64,000 bases of DNA from Rhabditoides inermis (lineage: Eukaryota; Nematoda; Chromadorea; Rhabditida; Rhabditidae). Location: contig CAWZYM010000294.1 in NCBI GenBank assembly GCA_963966185.1, positions 186,001 to 250,000 of the forward strand. Reading direction: 5' to 3'. Position 1 is the stretch's first letter. Every line of letters starts with the position of its first letter. The notes beneath the pieces are model-generated. The model had not been told where the DNA came from. It ran no database searches and worked only from the letters and a program-made list of their open reading frames with translations. This document shows, piece after piece, positions 21,727-37,699 of the stretch. Made by a program: the position numbers and the translations under genes.

Positions 21727-24599
21727 ATGGTGGCCGCAGGTGTTCTGTTGGAGCGAGGAGGCAAGGAGGAGGCGAAGCGAGCCGAGGATGAGACCCGCCT
21801 CGAGAAGACCATCCTCTATCAGGTTTGTTTACCCTGTTTACTTGTTTACTCATTTGTTTACTTACAGGACCTGCTCTCGCAGTACTGCAAGGCTGCCGCT
21901 TTGATGCTGATCGCTGTCGTGCACCTTCTCAAGATTAACGACCTGCTCGTGGTACGGTACACTCTTACAGTATCCCAAGTACCCCAAGTACCGTATCCCT
22001 CTAGGCGACTCGCGTTCTGGAAGAGCACGCCGACTCGATTCCGCCGCCGTCGCTCAACATGACGTTCGACGAGAAGCGCACGCGCTACGCGTTCGCCACC
22101 CTCCTCCACACTATGCACGAGGTTAGTGAGAAATACGGTCTGCACGCGTGTTGTGCAGCCGCGTCTGCACGCGTGTTGTGCAGCCGCGTCGCACTCCCAC
22201 GCGCGCACAACCGAACACGCACGCACAAAATTCTTTTGAAAAATAGTGTCTGGCAGTCTCTGAAGTGGTTAATGACAAGTCGTTTCAGTACAAGTCGAAC
22301 ACGTGGATGCTGGTCGCCCTGATGTGTGCGTCTCTGGCGATGCTCGCTGTCCTCATCGTCCCCCCGCCAAAGTGGATGACCAACAAGATGATGATCGCGG
22401 TGCGTGACGGGTTTCCATGAGATCGTTGTGCATTCTTTGCATCTTTGTAAAATAGCTATAGTGGCTCCCCCGTTTTGGCGGTAGGCAAGTTGTGAATCGT
22501 CATTCTTTTATTATGCACAAGCGCATACTTGATGCGTTGAACAGTTGACATTTTCTTCATTGCGCACTCTCAAAACCGGTCGACCGGTGTCTGTTGACCG
22601 ATCAGTGACGATAAGTTTATGGAAATGACATGCAAATGAGCGTGTTCGATACAGTATCCGAGAACCTAAGAATGGAAATAACTCTTTCCAAACTTCATGA
22701 AATTGCACAAAAATTTGATATGAGGTTCTTGGATAAGTTCCCTACAAATCTCGGGGAGTGGATTTTGCAAATTGTTTCTCAGAGGAGAGATAATTAATAA
22801 AATGCTAATTACATGGGAGTCATATCTTAAAATCCAGCCGATAAATCGATCGATATCAAGTACCAGTTGTCTATTGACACCTATAGGGACTTAGTTGGCA
22901 CATTACTAAGATCATAGTATGATGTTGAACAGTAGTTTTCCCTATGAGAAGACACAGTTCGCTAAATAACTCCACAGTCGCTTCATGAAAACCGCTCAAA
23001 CTTCGTCAGTAGGTGGTTCTTGACCCCCACTACAACTCTCGGAGAGCACATTTGTGATTTTGTTTCTCCTATTACAGAAATTTTCAACTATATATAGCAA
23101 TCCTGGGAATGAGGCGCATTTGCATAATTTTCTCATCGGTCTGCGTCATTTCTTCGGCCAGAGATAATTCGCCTACCGCGAAAACGGGGACCCACATAGC
23201 CATGTAGTGTATAACTGTTCGACTTGATGAGTCACGAATTGTTTTATGTTGGGTCACGAGTCACGATGTTTATGTCACGATGTATCGCTGTCGTACCAGG
23301 TGTCTCTTTGTTACAGATTTCATTTATGCATCAGTTATGTGTAGGAGTAGGAATATGTCGCATCTTTATGAAAATCGCCTAACTGACAGGTCAATTGGTT
23401 TGTTACTTTGTTAGATCGCCTAGAAATTTCTTATCCGTGTCTCTTTGCAGATCCGCGTGTTCGATTTCCTGTGCACTCTGTCGTTCCCAGTCATGTTCAT
23501 CAACCAGCTGAACCTCGTCTATCGACTGGCGGCGCGCGCCGTCGCCGGAGTCGAGGCGGTGCGTCCCCTCTCTCTCTCCTACTCTCTCTCTCTCTCTCTC
23601 CCTCTCACCCTCCCTCCTTCCAGGCTGCCCTTCTGGCCTCTCCGGATGAGATGATGAACGAGCTGCACTGCTCGATTGTCAAGCGCGAGAAGGTGAGCCA
23701 CAGTAACCCATGTCTTAACCTACAGTACCATACGTGGCGAAATTCTGTAGACTGAACATTATGCGCAGAGTGTGCGACACGGCGAAGAAAGACTCAGTAT
23801 CCACAGCTACCGTATCCATTCCAACCTACAGTCCCCCTGTTGCAGCTTCCCCTGTGCGCGTCTTCGATCCTGTCGTCTGTGTTCCCTGTGTGGCTGCTGG
23901 AATACCTCATCATCCTGTGTATCATCACCGCCGCCTACATCGCCCTCGCATACGCCATTCAGGTGGGATTATTGTGAAGAAGGAGATAAAGGTGCACAGT
24001 GTGGTGAGGAATCGTCTAGTGTAGTGTACTCAAATAGAATCTTGTTGATTAGTAATATTTTTTGCTAGTTTCTATATGGGGCGTTTGATGGGCAGGAATG
24101 ATCTTTTCACTCCTTTTTTAACTCAAAAAGTACCATGCTAATTTGAGAAATAAAAATAGATAAAAAGAACGAACGAGAGAAAACAAGAGATTGACGTCAT
24201 CTTGCAGTACTGCCTTCGCCACTGGTTCCCGCACCGTCAGGTCCTCCACCCTCTCAAGCCAATCAAGGACGATGGTGCGCTATTGATTTATTGATTCAAA
24301 GTATTTACTTCCAGTATCAAAGACAGATGTGACAGGTTATATCAAGCATAGATAGGTTTAGTCTGTAAGTCTTGCTGGGTCCATGATGATCATCCATCGG
24401 TGCGGGTCTTCTCGTGCCATCCTCTGCCAGTTGCTTCCGTAGACCGGATGCAGCCTTCTGTAGATTTCTTGATTAGTGATTAATTATTGATTACCTTCCA
24501 GTAGGCTTCTCATTATAATTACTCTCGACGAAATTCTGTGTTAGTATTATTGTGAAACGTATGCTCCTAATTTCAGACGACGACTGCGAGTACCACTAA
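21727..24599 (+). CDS. Four-helix membrane protein, family not recognised
   Basis: Nine exons (21727-21822, 21868-21951, 22005-22121, 22289-22399, 23451-23558, 23624-23692, 23846-23962, 24208-24274, 24577-24599) give 263 residues; every junction is GT-AG with matching phase. The ATG follows tttccag directly, as at an SL trans-splice site. Hydrophobic segments lie around residues 41-52 (AAALMLIAVVHLL, weak), 104-123 (WMLVALMCASLAMLAVLIV), 140-160 (FDFLCTLSFPVMFINQLNLV) and 196-234 (a long stretch including WLLEYLIILCIITAAYIALA, possibly two helices). There is no signal peptide. The N-terminal 32 residues are charged, and the tail ends PIKDDDDCEYH, exposing a cysteine near the end. I do not recognise a catalytic motif or family. 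Confidence 0.8.
22457..23199. mobile_element. Intronic TIR element, copy A
   Basis: Termini tatagtggctcccccgtttt and the inverse of tatgtgggtccccgttttcg. The interior is a diverged reverse-complement copy of 57072-57782: shared words in the inverted comparison include gtgctctccgagagttgt, taagtccctatagg, ctggtacttgatatcgat, aaaatttgatatga and gtcattcttttattatgca. About 743 bases with no open frame. It lies in the largest intron of the membrane-protein gene. Confidence 0.8.
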
Positions 24600-25550
24600 A
24601 TGGCGGCAGTCGCCGAAGATTTCTTCGAACCAAGAGAGCATTATCCCCCTGTCGAGTCTCCGTGTTGCGAGTAGTCCCTTCTCTCTCCTCTCTCTCCCAG
24701 TATCCCCCCAGTCACTTGTCGTTGCAATCCCCTCCATACTGGTAGTCCCCTTCCCGTCTCCGATTCTGTAGATATTGCCTGTCTGTCAGTCTGTCACAGC
24801 TCCCTTTCCGATTCTTTATGTCTGTCACAGTTGAGTCCCCTCTACCTCTTTCATCCCTCTCCCCGTGTGTGTTTGTGTATAGTCCGTGTGTGAGCTCAAA
24901 CGAGTGTTTGTGTGTGTATGTGTTGTACTTGTACAGTAACCTTTGCAATGATAAACTTTGGTTTTACGAGTTTTGCTGAATGTGTTTATAGTATTTGCTA
25001 GTCCGGATCGGATCCTCTTTCCTGTCTTCGTTGTGCGATCCTGCATTAATATTTGTCTCCCCGTACAAATCTCTATGCATACTCTCCTTGGAGTATCGCT
25101 CGGGACGCGTCAGAAATGTATTTATCACCTCTTCTGTCCGCTCTCGCCCCCTCACGTCCCGACAACTAACCTATGCCCCATTGTCGGCGTCTACAGTATT
25201 CCTCTCCTGCGTCACATACAATGGCGTCGCTTGAATTCGGAATGTTCGGGTGTGTGTGTCAGTCAGTCTCAGGTCGGGTGTGCATTCTTTTTGTCGCCGC
25301 CGAGCTGGGATGTAGTCGTCACCAGTTGGGCTTCGAATTTCCGGTCCTGCCCTCACCTTTCGCGTGTCAAATGTGCCGTGAACTACACCTGCAACACTGC
25401 ACCCGATGCTCTCTTTCCACACACGTGTTTCCAAATCCACATCTCTTTGACCCGAACCTCGCATTCAGACTGTCTTTTGTAATCTTTCACAATCATTCGG
25501 GGTTTCCGTGTTAACCGCGTTTTTTTATGTTACCGTATCCCACAGGTAAC
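24600..25550. other. 3' UTR and intergenic sequence
   Basis: Downstream of the membrane-protein stop. A 174-codon open frame at 24958-25482 has no signal, domain or splice support and uses codons unlike its neighbours; I treat it as chance. No clear AATAAA was seen. Confidence 0.5.
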
Positions 25551-25555
25551 ACACA

Positions 25556-25899
25556 ATGTGGTGGCGGCTCGCGTGTCTGTTCCTCGCTACCGTACTCGCG
25601 GCCGTCGTGGCGGGACCGGCGCTGCCCGCGAATCATCGACTGGTCAGCAACAGTCACCACAGCCACCAGCACGCTTTTGTGCCGTACCACTCCGCGCAGA
25701 AGAAGGTAGACGCACTTGCCGTGTACCGTAGACCCTGGACAAACTACAGTATCTCGTGAGTTACCGTAACCCACTTTAGGACGACTGGGGGTACGATGGA
25801 CTGTCTTCGTTTGATACATTGGCGGGAATGGGACTGGGAAAGAGAAAGCGATCGGAACTAGGAGCGGGAGAGGTGAGGAGAGAGAGAGTGTGTGTGTGA
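25556..25899 (+). CDS. Neuropeptide-like precursor with one FDTLAGMGLG peptide
   Basis: Exon 25556-25705 encodes 50 residues starting with a signal peptide (WWRLACLFLATVLAAVVAGP) and a His-rich spacer. Exon 25780-25872 encodes DDWGYDGLSSFDTLAGMGLG, then KRKRSELGAGE. A GKR site directly after the peptide would give cleavage and amidation. FDTLAG resembles the FDSLAG core of C. elegans NLP-3 (YFDSLAGQSLG) and the orcokinin-like NLP-14/15 peptides. After GAGE the reading either runs to a stop at 25897-25899 or splices at gtgagg to a later exon, for example one starting at 26038 (phase 0, stop after 13 codons); the 3' end is therefore uncertain. Only one copy of the peptide is visible. Confidence 0.7.
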
Positions 25900-27105
25900 G
25901 TGAGAGTGAGAGTGAGAGAGAAGTAGAATAACTAAGATGGATGATGAGTTGGTGATGCTGATATAGTCAGTTATTTAGCTATTTCTAGTTTACACATTTT
26001 TCAAGACATTGTTGAGGCTGGAGGAACTTTTTTTTTGTAGATTATGACGTCTTCTTCAAAAATGTCTTACTCCCTAGACTAGCAATATTTCAGATCTATT
26101 AAGAGAAGAAGAACATTGTTTTTGGTCCGATTGATGGTAAAACTATACTGTAGTGGTCACGAAACTGAAATATTTGCGCACCAGCTGCAACCCTCCTCCC
26201 TGATTTCAGATGCTGCAATTGCCCTACTATCCCCGAATGCGCATGCGACTCTAGAATTCTGAAGTCTGAAGACAATCTTTCCAAATACATATATCTCATT
26301 CAAGATTCTTTGTTGCCATCTTCGATGTATAAAGAAAATCATTGTTATCTACGATGCATTTGTAACACTGCAAATAAATTGTGTAGATTATTGTTTGTTT
26401 TTACACTTCGTTGCATTATTTCAGCTTCAGCAGTTAAATACGCTCAAAAATGCGTAATCTTCTAAACTTGTCGAAAACAATTATAGGAATTATAAATGAT
26501 GAAAATCAGTCACCACAAACCGCATGTAGACTAAAACAACCAATGCGAATAATACTACATATACAATATACATCTTCCAGATTATGATTTGAATACTCAC
26601 GTAAAAATGGTAGTCAGTACTGAAAGTCAGTAAGTCATGAATTTCATCGGAGCACTATGAAATATGGTATATTCGAGATGCTCAGAACAAAACATAATTG
26701 ATGGCAGTGGTTTGGCTTCATGAAAAGTTCATTTCGAAAAGTCAGTTCTCTCACTGCCCACATTCCCTTCAAACAGGGGCCATAAATTGCCTGTGGGGAG
26801 GAGGCGATGGGAACGCGAGAGCGTGTGTAAAGAGAGAGACTTCAGAAACGTCTATCAAAATCCCGGACGTCAATGGACGTCCATGGACAGGGATCACCTA
26901 ACTCGAGCTGTACTGTACGTGCACATTATGAATAATAGATTAAAAACACCGGAAATGATTTGTACAGTATGCTAGCAATGCAAATCGGCAATCTAGCAAA
27001 AAAACACATACGAAAAAGCTTCTAAAGCACAAGGCACGTGGAAATGTTGGTTGTGTCAGATCATTGCGTGTGACTAGAGTGGGCGTGGTCTGCGGGGGCG
27101 TGGCG
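25900..27105. other. Intergenic, AT-rich, no gene recognised
   Basis: Possible late exon of the neuropeptide gene near 26038; otherwise no exon chain, RNA gene or inverted termini identified. Confidence 0.5.
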
Positions 27106-27831
27106 TCAGCCGAGACTCTTCTTCTCGACCGCCACAGTTGCTCGTCCCTTGCCGCTCGCCCGCGGCTCCCCTTCGCGTTCGAATCTGCAGGGGCGTGGTG
27201 TGAATGGGCGTGGTCTAGAGGGGCGTACCTGTGCTCGAGCCGGTACTGTCCGCTTTGTCTCGCGCCCGTACACGCTTTGTAGAGAAGGAAAAGTCCACCG
27301 AGCTGAATCAGAGATACGTTTCAGATAACAGACATAAAGAGAATACTCACAAAGCAGTAATAGTCGGATGCTCAGAACTTTGATTTATCAGAATATACGT
27401 TTTACGAGTGGTTTCCCAGACATCGCTATACGTACTACACATTTGATCATTTGAATTTCTTCCAGCTTTCAGCTTCATTGCCTCTGCTGCCCCCCCCCCC
27501 CCCTCCACACTCTCTTAGAGCACCCAACACCCAACAATGTATTAGCATACGCGTATGTCCTCAAGGCATATTATGCATATTATAATGGGTGAATGGATCT
27601 CTATTGACTGCACATCGAGTGCATTGTATCATCATTGAATAAGATCAAAGTGACATGATGACAGTGCTAATTGATAGCACCAGCTGATCCAGTGTAATCT
27701 CGAGAAAGACAGTTTATAAATATCGGCAGTCGACGGAAGCTAATCCCTCTTCTGTTGCATAGAAGCCAGAACATAGAGATAAACACAAGTTCATTCGAAA
27801 CATCATTTGATGTGCCCGCGCGCTCGGATGA

Positions 27832-27880
<49 letters not shown>

Positions 27881-28964
27881 GCCACCCTCACACCCAATGG
27901 TCCTAGGGTCCTAGGGAAACTTGATCCCAGTGCGACTCCTATTTCCCGAGAACACGATAACAAATTGTAATTCCGCCAAGCGCGCCATCAAATCAACCTC
28001 TCCCTACTCCCTCTCTCTCACAGTCGGGTAAGACCGTAAGACCACATAAGCCGCTGAAAGATGTTCTCGGAGAAAACGAAGAAAACTAATTGGCTGCTCT
28101 CAGGGAACAGTGATTGCGATTGAAATCATCGCAACCGAAGGCTACTGTCATTGTCTCTCTTTATTTTATCTAATGGAAACTACCAACTATCAACCACATC
28201 CCATTGCTAGTTCTAATTTCTAATTTCCAATCATCTCAATGATCTCAATTATTTATCAACACGATTCTTTTTTGCAAGACATGGTACGGTAGGAGGAATA
28301 TAATGTTTTTTTCTGCTCTCTTCCACTTTCCCAAACACCTCCTCCTTAATCAAATCGACAAAAAACGTTGTCGAATGATAATGACAAATTCTGGTCCGTT
28401 CCCGTTGCGCCGTTGCCTATGAAAGTAGCACTCGCATAAACTCTTCCTCTGCGCTAATCGTGTAAGAAAACGACTCGAACGCACGCAATTGCTTAGGTGA
28501 GAGGGCTACAGCTGATTAACAGCCAAAGCTCGCGAATACATAATTCTATGCCCTCAGGGCATAATAGATAGAGAGATTCCGGGAGAAAGCGCACCTGAGA
28601 CGGACAATGATTTCCGAATAGGTAATGAGGTGAGAGAGATCGGAGAGAGAAAATATCAAAAAGGTACGTAACTTCTGAGTACGTGAACATGACACAAAAC
28701 CGTGTCGAGAATCCTTGCGAGACGGTACACGTGCATTGAAAAGTGTAAGTGTTCCTGCCCACTCATCATAAAAAAAAAACATAGATAAGCTCATCAGAAA
28801 ATGTTTGAAATACTATTGGTCCACACTCTGCAAACTGATGAGTCAAACTCAAAAAAACAACAAATGAAAAAAGTGAAATACCAAAAAAGAACGCTCACCA
28901 AGGCTGCGAACGCGACTTGACACACCATAATTATCATGTAGATCTCCAGACGAAGCATCGACTC
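27106..28964 (-). CDS. C-terminal exons of a membrane protein (5' exons not resolved)
   Basis: Three minus-strand exons join in phase: 28964-28899 (ESMLRLEIYMIIMVCQVAFA and two more residues), 27302-27229 (LGGLFLLYKACTGARQSGQY...) and 27184-27106, ending at TGA 27106-27108. Together they form one long hydrophobic helix followed by a basic, hydrophilic tail ending VAVEKKSLG, so the C-terminus is probably cytoplasmic. The first and second exons are separated by a 1.6-kb intron with microsatellite at 27837-27877. Upstream exons may lie near 29385 (HTLLIVAFALLPTAIFFK after a strong acceptor) and near 29650 (PLLYNVYYFRRAATTAEETM), but I could not link them with certainty. A receptor or tetraspan protein are both possible. 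Confidence 0.45.
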
Positions 28965-29067
28965 CTGAAAGAATATTTACTAGGTCTGAGAAATCGTCTT
29001 CGTAATCTCGCTTCGAAACGCAACCCAAACCCAACATCGTGTTTCGAAGAGGCTGACGTTTCGAAGA

Positions 29068-29118
29068 GTACCTCCACCAGCTACCGTACCATTGTGGTAC
29101 GGTAGCTGGTGGGGGTAC
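29068..29118. repeat. 51-bp hairpin built on TACGGTA words
   Basis: gtacctccaccagctaccgt and the inverse acggtagctggtgggggtac flank a short loop, with one mismatch. The adjacent gtgtttcgaagaggctgacg resembles the end of the foldback at 11540-11556. Confidence 0.8.
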
Positions 29119-29220
29119 TGTACTCGGAAAACTAGTAATAAGTATGTACTCGAAACAGGTGCACTCGTGACCGAGAGAATATTCAAATCTTGACTCGACA
29201 CGAAACATAGAATCGAGAAC

Positions 29221-29262
<42 letters not shown>

Positions 29263-30242
29263 AAGGTGTAAAAATGGGTGTGAGTTCGCATAATCCCGCT
29301 AGCGCGCCAGAAAGACAAGGGCTTTTCTCGGGGGTTTGAAAAAAATAGCAGTTGGAAGAAGCGCGAAAGCCACAATGAGCAATGTATGCTGGAAGGGGGG
29401 GGGAGGGAGTGGGTCCGCTAATCTCACCAGGACTCCCTTCTCTTTGGCAGATTAACAAGCGCCCCGCCCACTTATAATGATGCGACTCTATGAGTCTCTT
29501 TGAGGAAAGAAGCCGCAAACGCAAACAACGCATCTATTACTAGGTGAGGTAAGAGTAGTGAATGACGACACGCATCGCTAGATGCATTGTTTCCTCCGCG
29601 GTCGTAGCAGCGCGCCGGAAGTAGTAGACGTTGTAGAGTAAAGGAGACGTCGGACGTTCGATCAGCCCCTCGCAGGCAGTGGTTTGTGTGTGAGAAAGGC
29701 ATAACCGCATAACACCACTATATCACTGTGTGTAGTCTCGCATTGGAGATTGGAGGTATGCACGCTCCTTTGTTGTCGATGCGTTGTCAGGAGCTCCCAG
29801 GATTCGAGGGACCACACTTGAGCCAACCCCTGAGGCGGAAAATGCAGATATGCTATGCTAATGTTGAAGAAAATGAATCCGTCAGATTACTGCATCACTG
29901 TTAGAGACCAAGTAAAAAGTACCTCCGTCCGAGAATGATTCTATTATGTTACTTTACAGACACATTATGCAAGTAGCTCTCTGTCTGATCCTCTTATAAT
30001 TCTTCTAGGTGTTCTTAGAAGCGACGATTGTTTTTTTTGCACCCAACAAAAACCCGCGATTGTCGCCGATCACCAAGAGATTTCTGTGTCTGCCTGTGGC
30101 GTTCAATAATCATTTTCAAATATCAAAATCAATTTATACAAAAAAAACGAAACACGAGAAGACACGTATAAATAATGCAATGGGTGAAAATGCCAAATGT
30201 ACAGAAAGATTGCAAGGAAATTGCGATTTCGAAAAACGGCGA

Positions 30243-35974
<5,732 letters not shown>

Positions 35975-37344
35975 CGTCGCCACTGCGCCGCTGTCGATTG
36001 GGGTCGCCCGGTCTCTCTTTCCGCGCGCGCGGGGGGGAAGTAGGGATGAGAGAGCGCAGACGGGCAAAGGGACAGGCTTATAAGGGATCGCGATGCGTCA
36101 CTATGAGTCATCTGCCCCGGGGCTGTAATAGTGGCAGTGCCAAGGTCTCACTTTGATGGCAACGTGTTTCTTTTTGGTGGAAAGTGTGCAGTGAAAGTGA
36201 TTTGGGGTTGGGGTTCGGTGAATGTGCATGGGTATTAGTGATTAGTCAGAATGTGCACGAGAACGGTTCTGCAGTTTTGTGTGATTCGGTGATGAGTAGA
36301 TGCGGAAGTGAGTAGAATTAGGAAATTTGTTGGTAGTAATCTTCCTTGAGTTTGATATATCACACGAACACGATCCGAGTAAGAATCGAACGAATTTCGC
36401 GCACATGGGACCTATGAGCAAATATTTTCGGGAGTGCTCTACAAGGGAATATTATATACTAATTACATGCATTGCAGTTTTGTGTGTTTTGATGATGAGT
36501 AAATGCGAAAGTGTTGAAATGATGAGTGATGAGTAAATGTAAATGCGAAAGTGTTGAAATGATGAGTACATGTAAATGCGAAAGTGTTGCTTTTTCCGTG
36601 TGAAAAAGTGCGAAAATGATCTCTTCCAATTGCAACGAGAAATGACTCTTACGAGAGTTCAGGGTGCCAGACGATTTATAGTGTAGAAACCCTACGGGTT
36701 TTGTTAGTTTGGAATGAAAGGATGGACAAAGTGCGAGAAAATGCGAATTTACCAATATTAGCCAAATGGACCAACTCAGATGCGTAGAATCTAATCATGT
36801 AAGTCTATGTTGTTATTTCGGTGCAAAAAAATCTTATAAATATACAAATATTTTTTTTGATATTTCCATTATCTTGAACAATAATGGTTTTCATGAAAAA
36901 TGTCTCACTAGAATTTTGGGGCAAGACTGATCAAATGAGCCCTTCAGAAAAAATGTTATCAACAACTAGCCGAGTTTGGTCATGGAACATGGTCCTGATT
37001 GTATGATGGACGAGAAATTTGGAGAGAATCACCTTTATAGTGGCATTTTGGAAACCCTTTTATGTGAGCACATCTATTTCCTAGGTCCCACCTCGTTCGA
37101 TTCTTTCGCGGATCGTGTGATAGAAAACTATCAAGTACTATCACAACACACATCTAACGAAACAGGTTTTCATAACCTGCGCAGTTCAAATAGTTTCAGA
37201 ATGCGAGAGACGAGAGGCCATCTCCTGGACACAGTTTCATATCAATAACAATGTGATGTCAATGTCAATGAAAAGAATGACGGAAACTATTCATGCACTA
37301 CTTTCTCGAAATACTTGATATTATCTGTACACCGTTCAATATTA
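35975..37344. other. Upstream region of the secreted-protein gene and intergenic sequence
   Basis: A cttataag TATA-like site lies near 36078, about 105 bases upstream of the start at 35974. The rest is AT-rich and holds the tandem repeat at 36491-36590. No coding exon is supported. Confidence 0.45.
36491..36590. repeat. Tandem repeat of about 33-36 bp
   Basis: Nearly three copies of gatgagtaaatg...aaatgcgaaagtgttgaaat. A more diverged version of the same words (gatgagtagatgcgg) occurs at about 36291-36305. Confidence 0.8.
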
Positions 37345-37526
37345 CTATATTTCCCGCAACTTCGTGTACTCCAGCCTGAGAATACGTGATACGTCTTCCT
37401 TGATGGCGTTGAAATGTTCACTCTGGGGATCGAAGGCCCTGAGGGGATTGAGGGAGGAGTCTGGACGGCATCCGGGCCACAGAGAACGAGCAAGAATCCG
37501 AGAACCGAGCATGTGCGGGGCGCATG
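37345..37526 (-). CDS. Orphan C-terminal exon
   Basis: Minus-strand open frame after acceptor gaaacag at 37527, reading APHMLGSRILARSLWPGCRP, then NPLRAFDPQSEHFNAIKEDV and a charged end LEYTKLREI, with TAG at 37345-37347. GC-ending codons and residue make-up look like real coding sequence. No upstream exon with matching phase is found; a possible donor gtaagt at 37665-37670 does not give an open frame into it. It could be the last exon of a gene with distant 5' exons, or a relic. Family not recognised. Confidence 0.35.
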
Positions 37527-37533
37527 CTGTTTC

Positions 37534-37578
37534 CCTCTTTCCCTCTTTCTCTCTCTTCTTCTCTCTCTCTCTCCCCTT

Positions 37579-37618
<40 letters not shown>

Positions 37619-37641
37619 TTCTTTCTCTCTCTCTCTCCCTT
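37534..37641. repeat. CT/TTTC microsatellite
   Basis: Imperfect CT tract of about 108 bases directly upstream (on the minus strand) of the orphan exon. Confidence 0.9.
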
Positions 37642-37699
37642 TTGTCCCTCAGGCACTCGCCACCACTTACTCTGTTATGCACGTTCCGCGTTTAGGATA

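Noticed and set aside
24958..25482. A 174-codon open frame
   Set aside because: No signal peptide, domain, splice partner or codon bias; lies in presumed 3' UTR and intergenic sequence.
29472..29702. Minus-strand exon reading PLLYNVYYFRRAATTAEETM
   Set aside because: Protein-like, but no phase-consistent link to the exons at 28964-27106 could be built, so it is mentioned only as a possible upstream exon.
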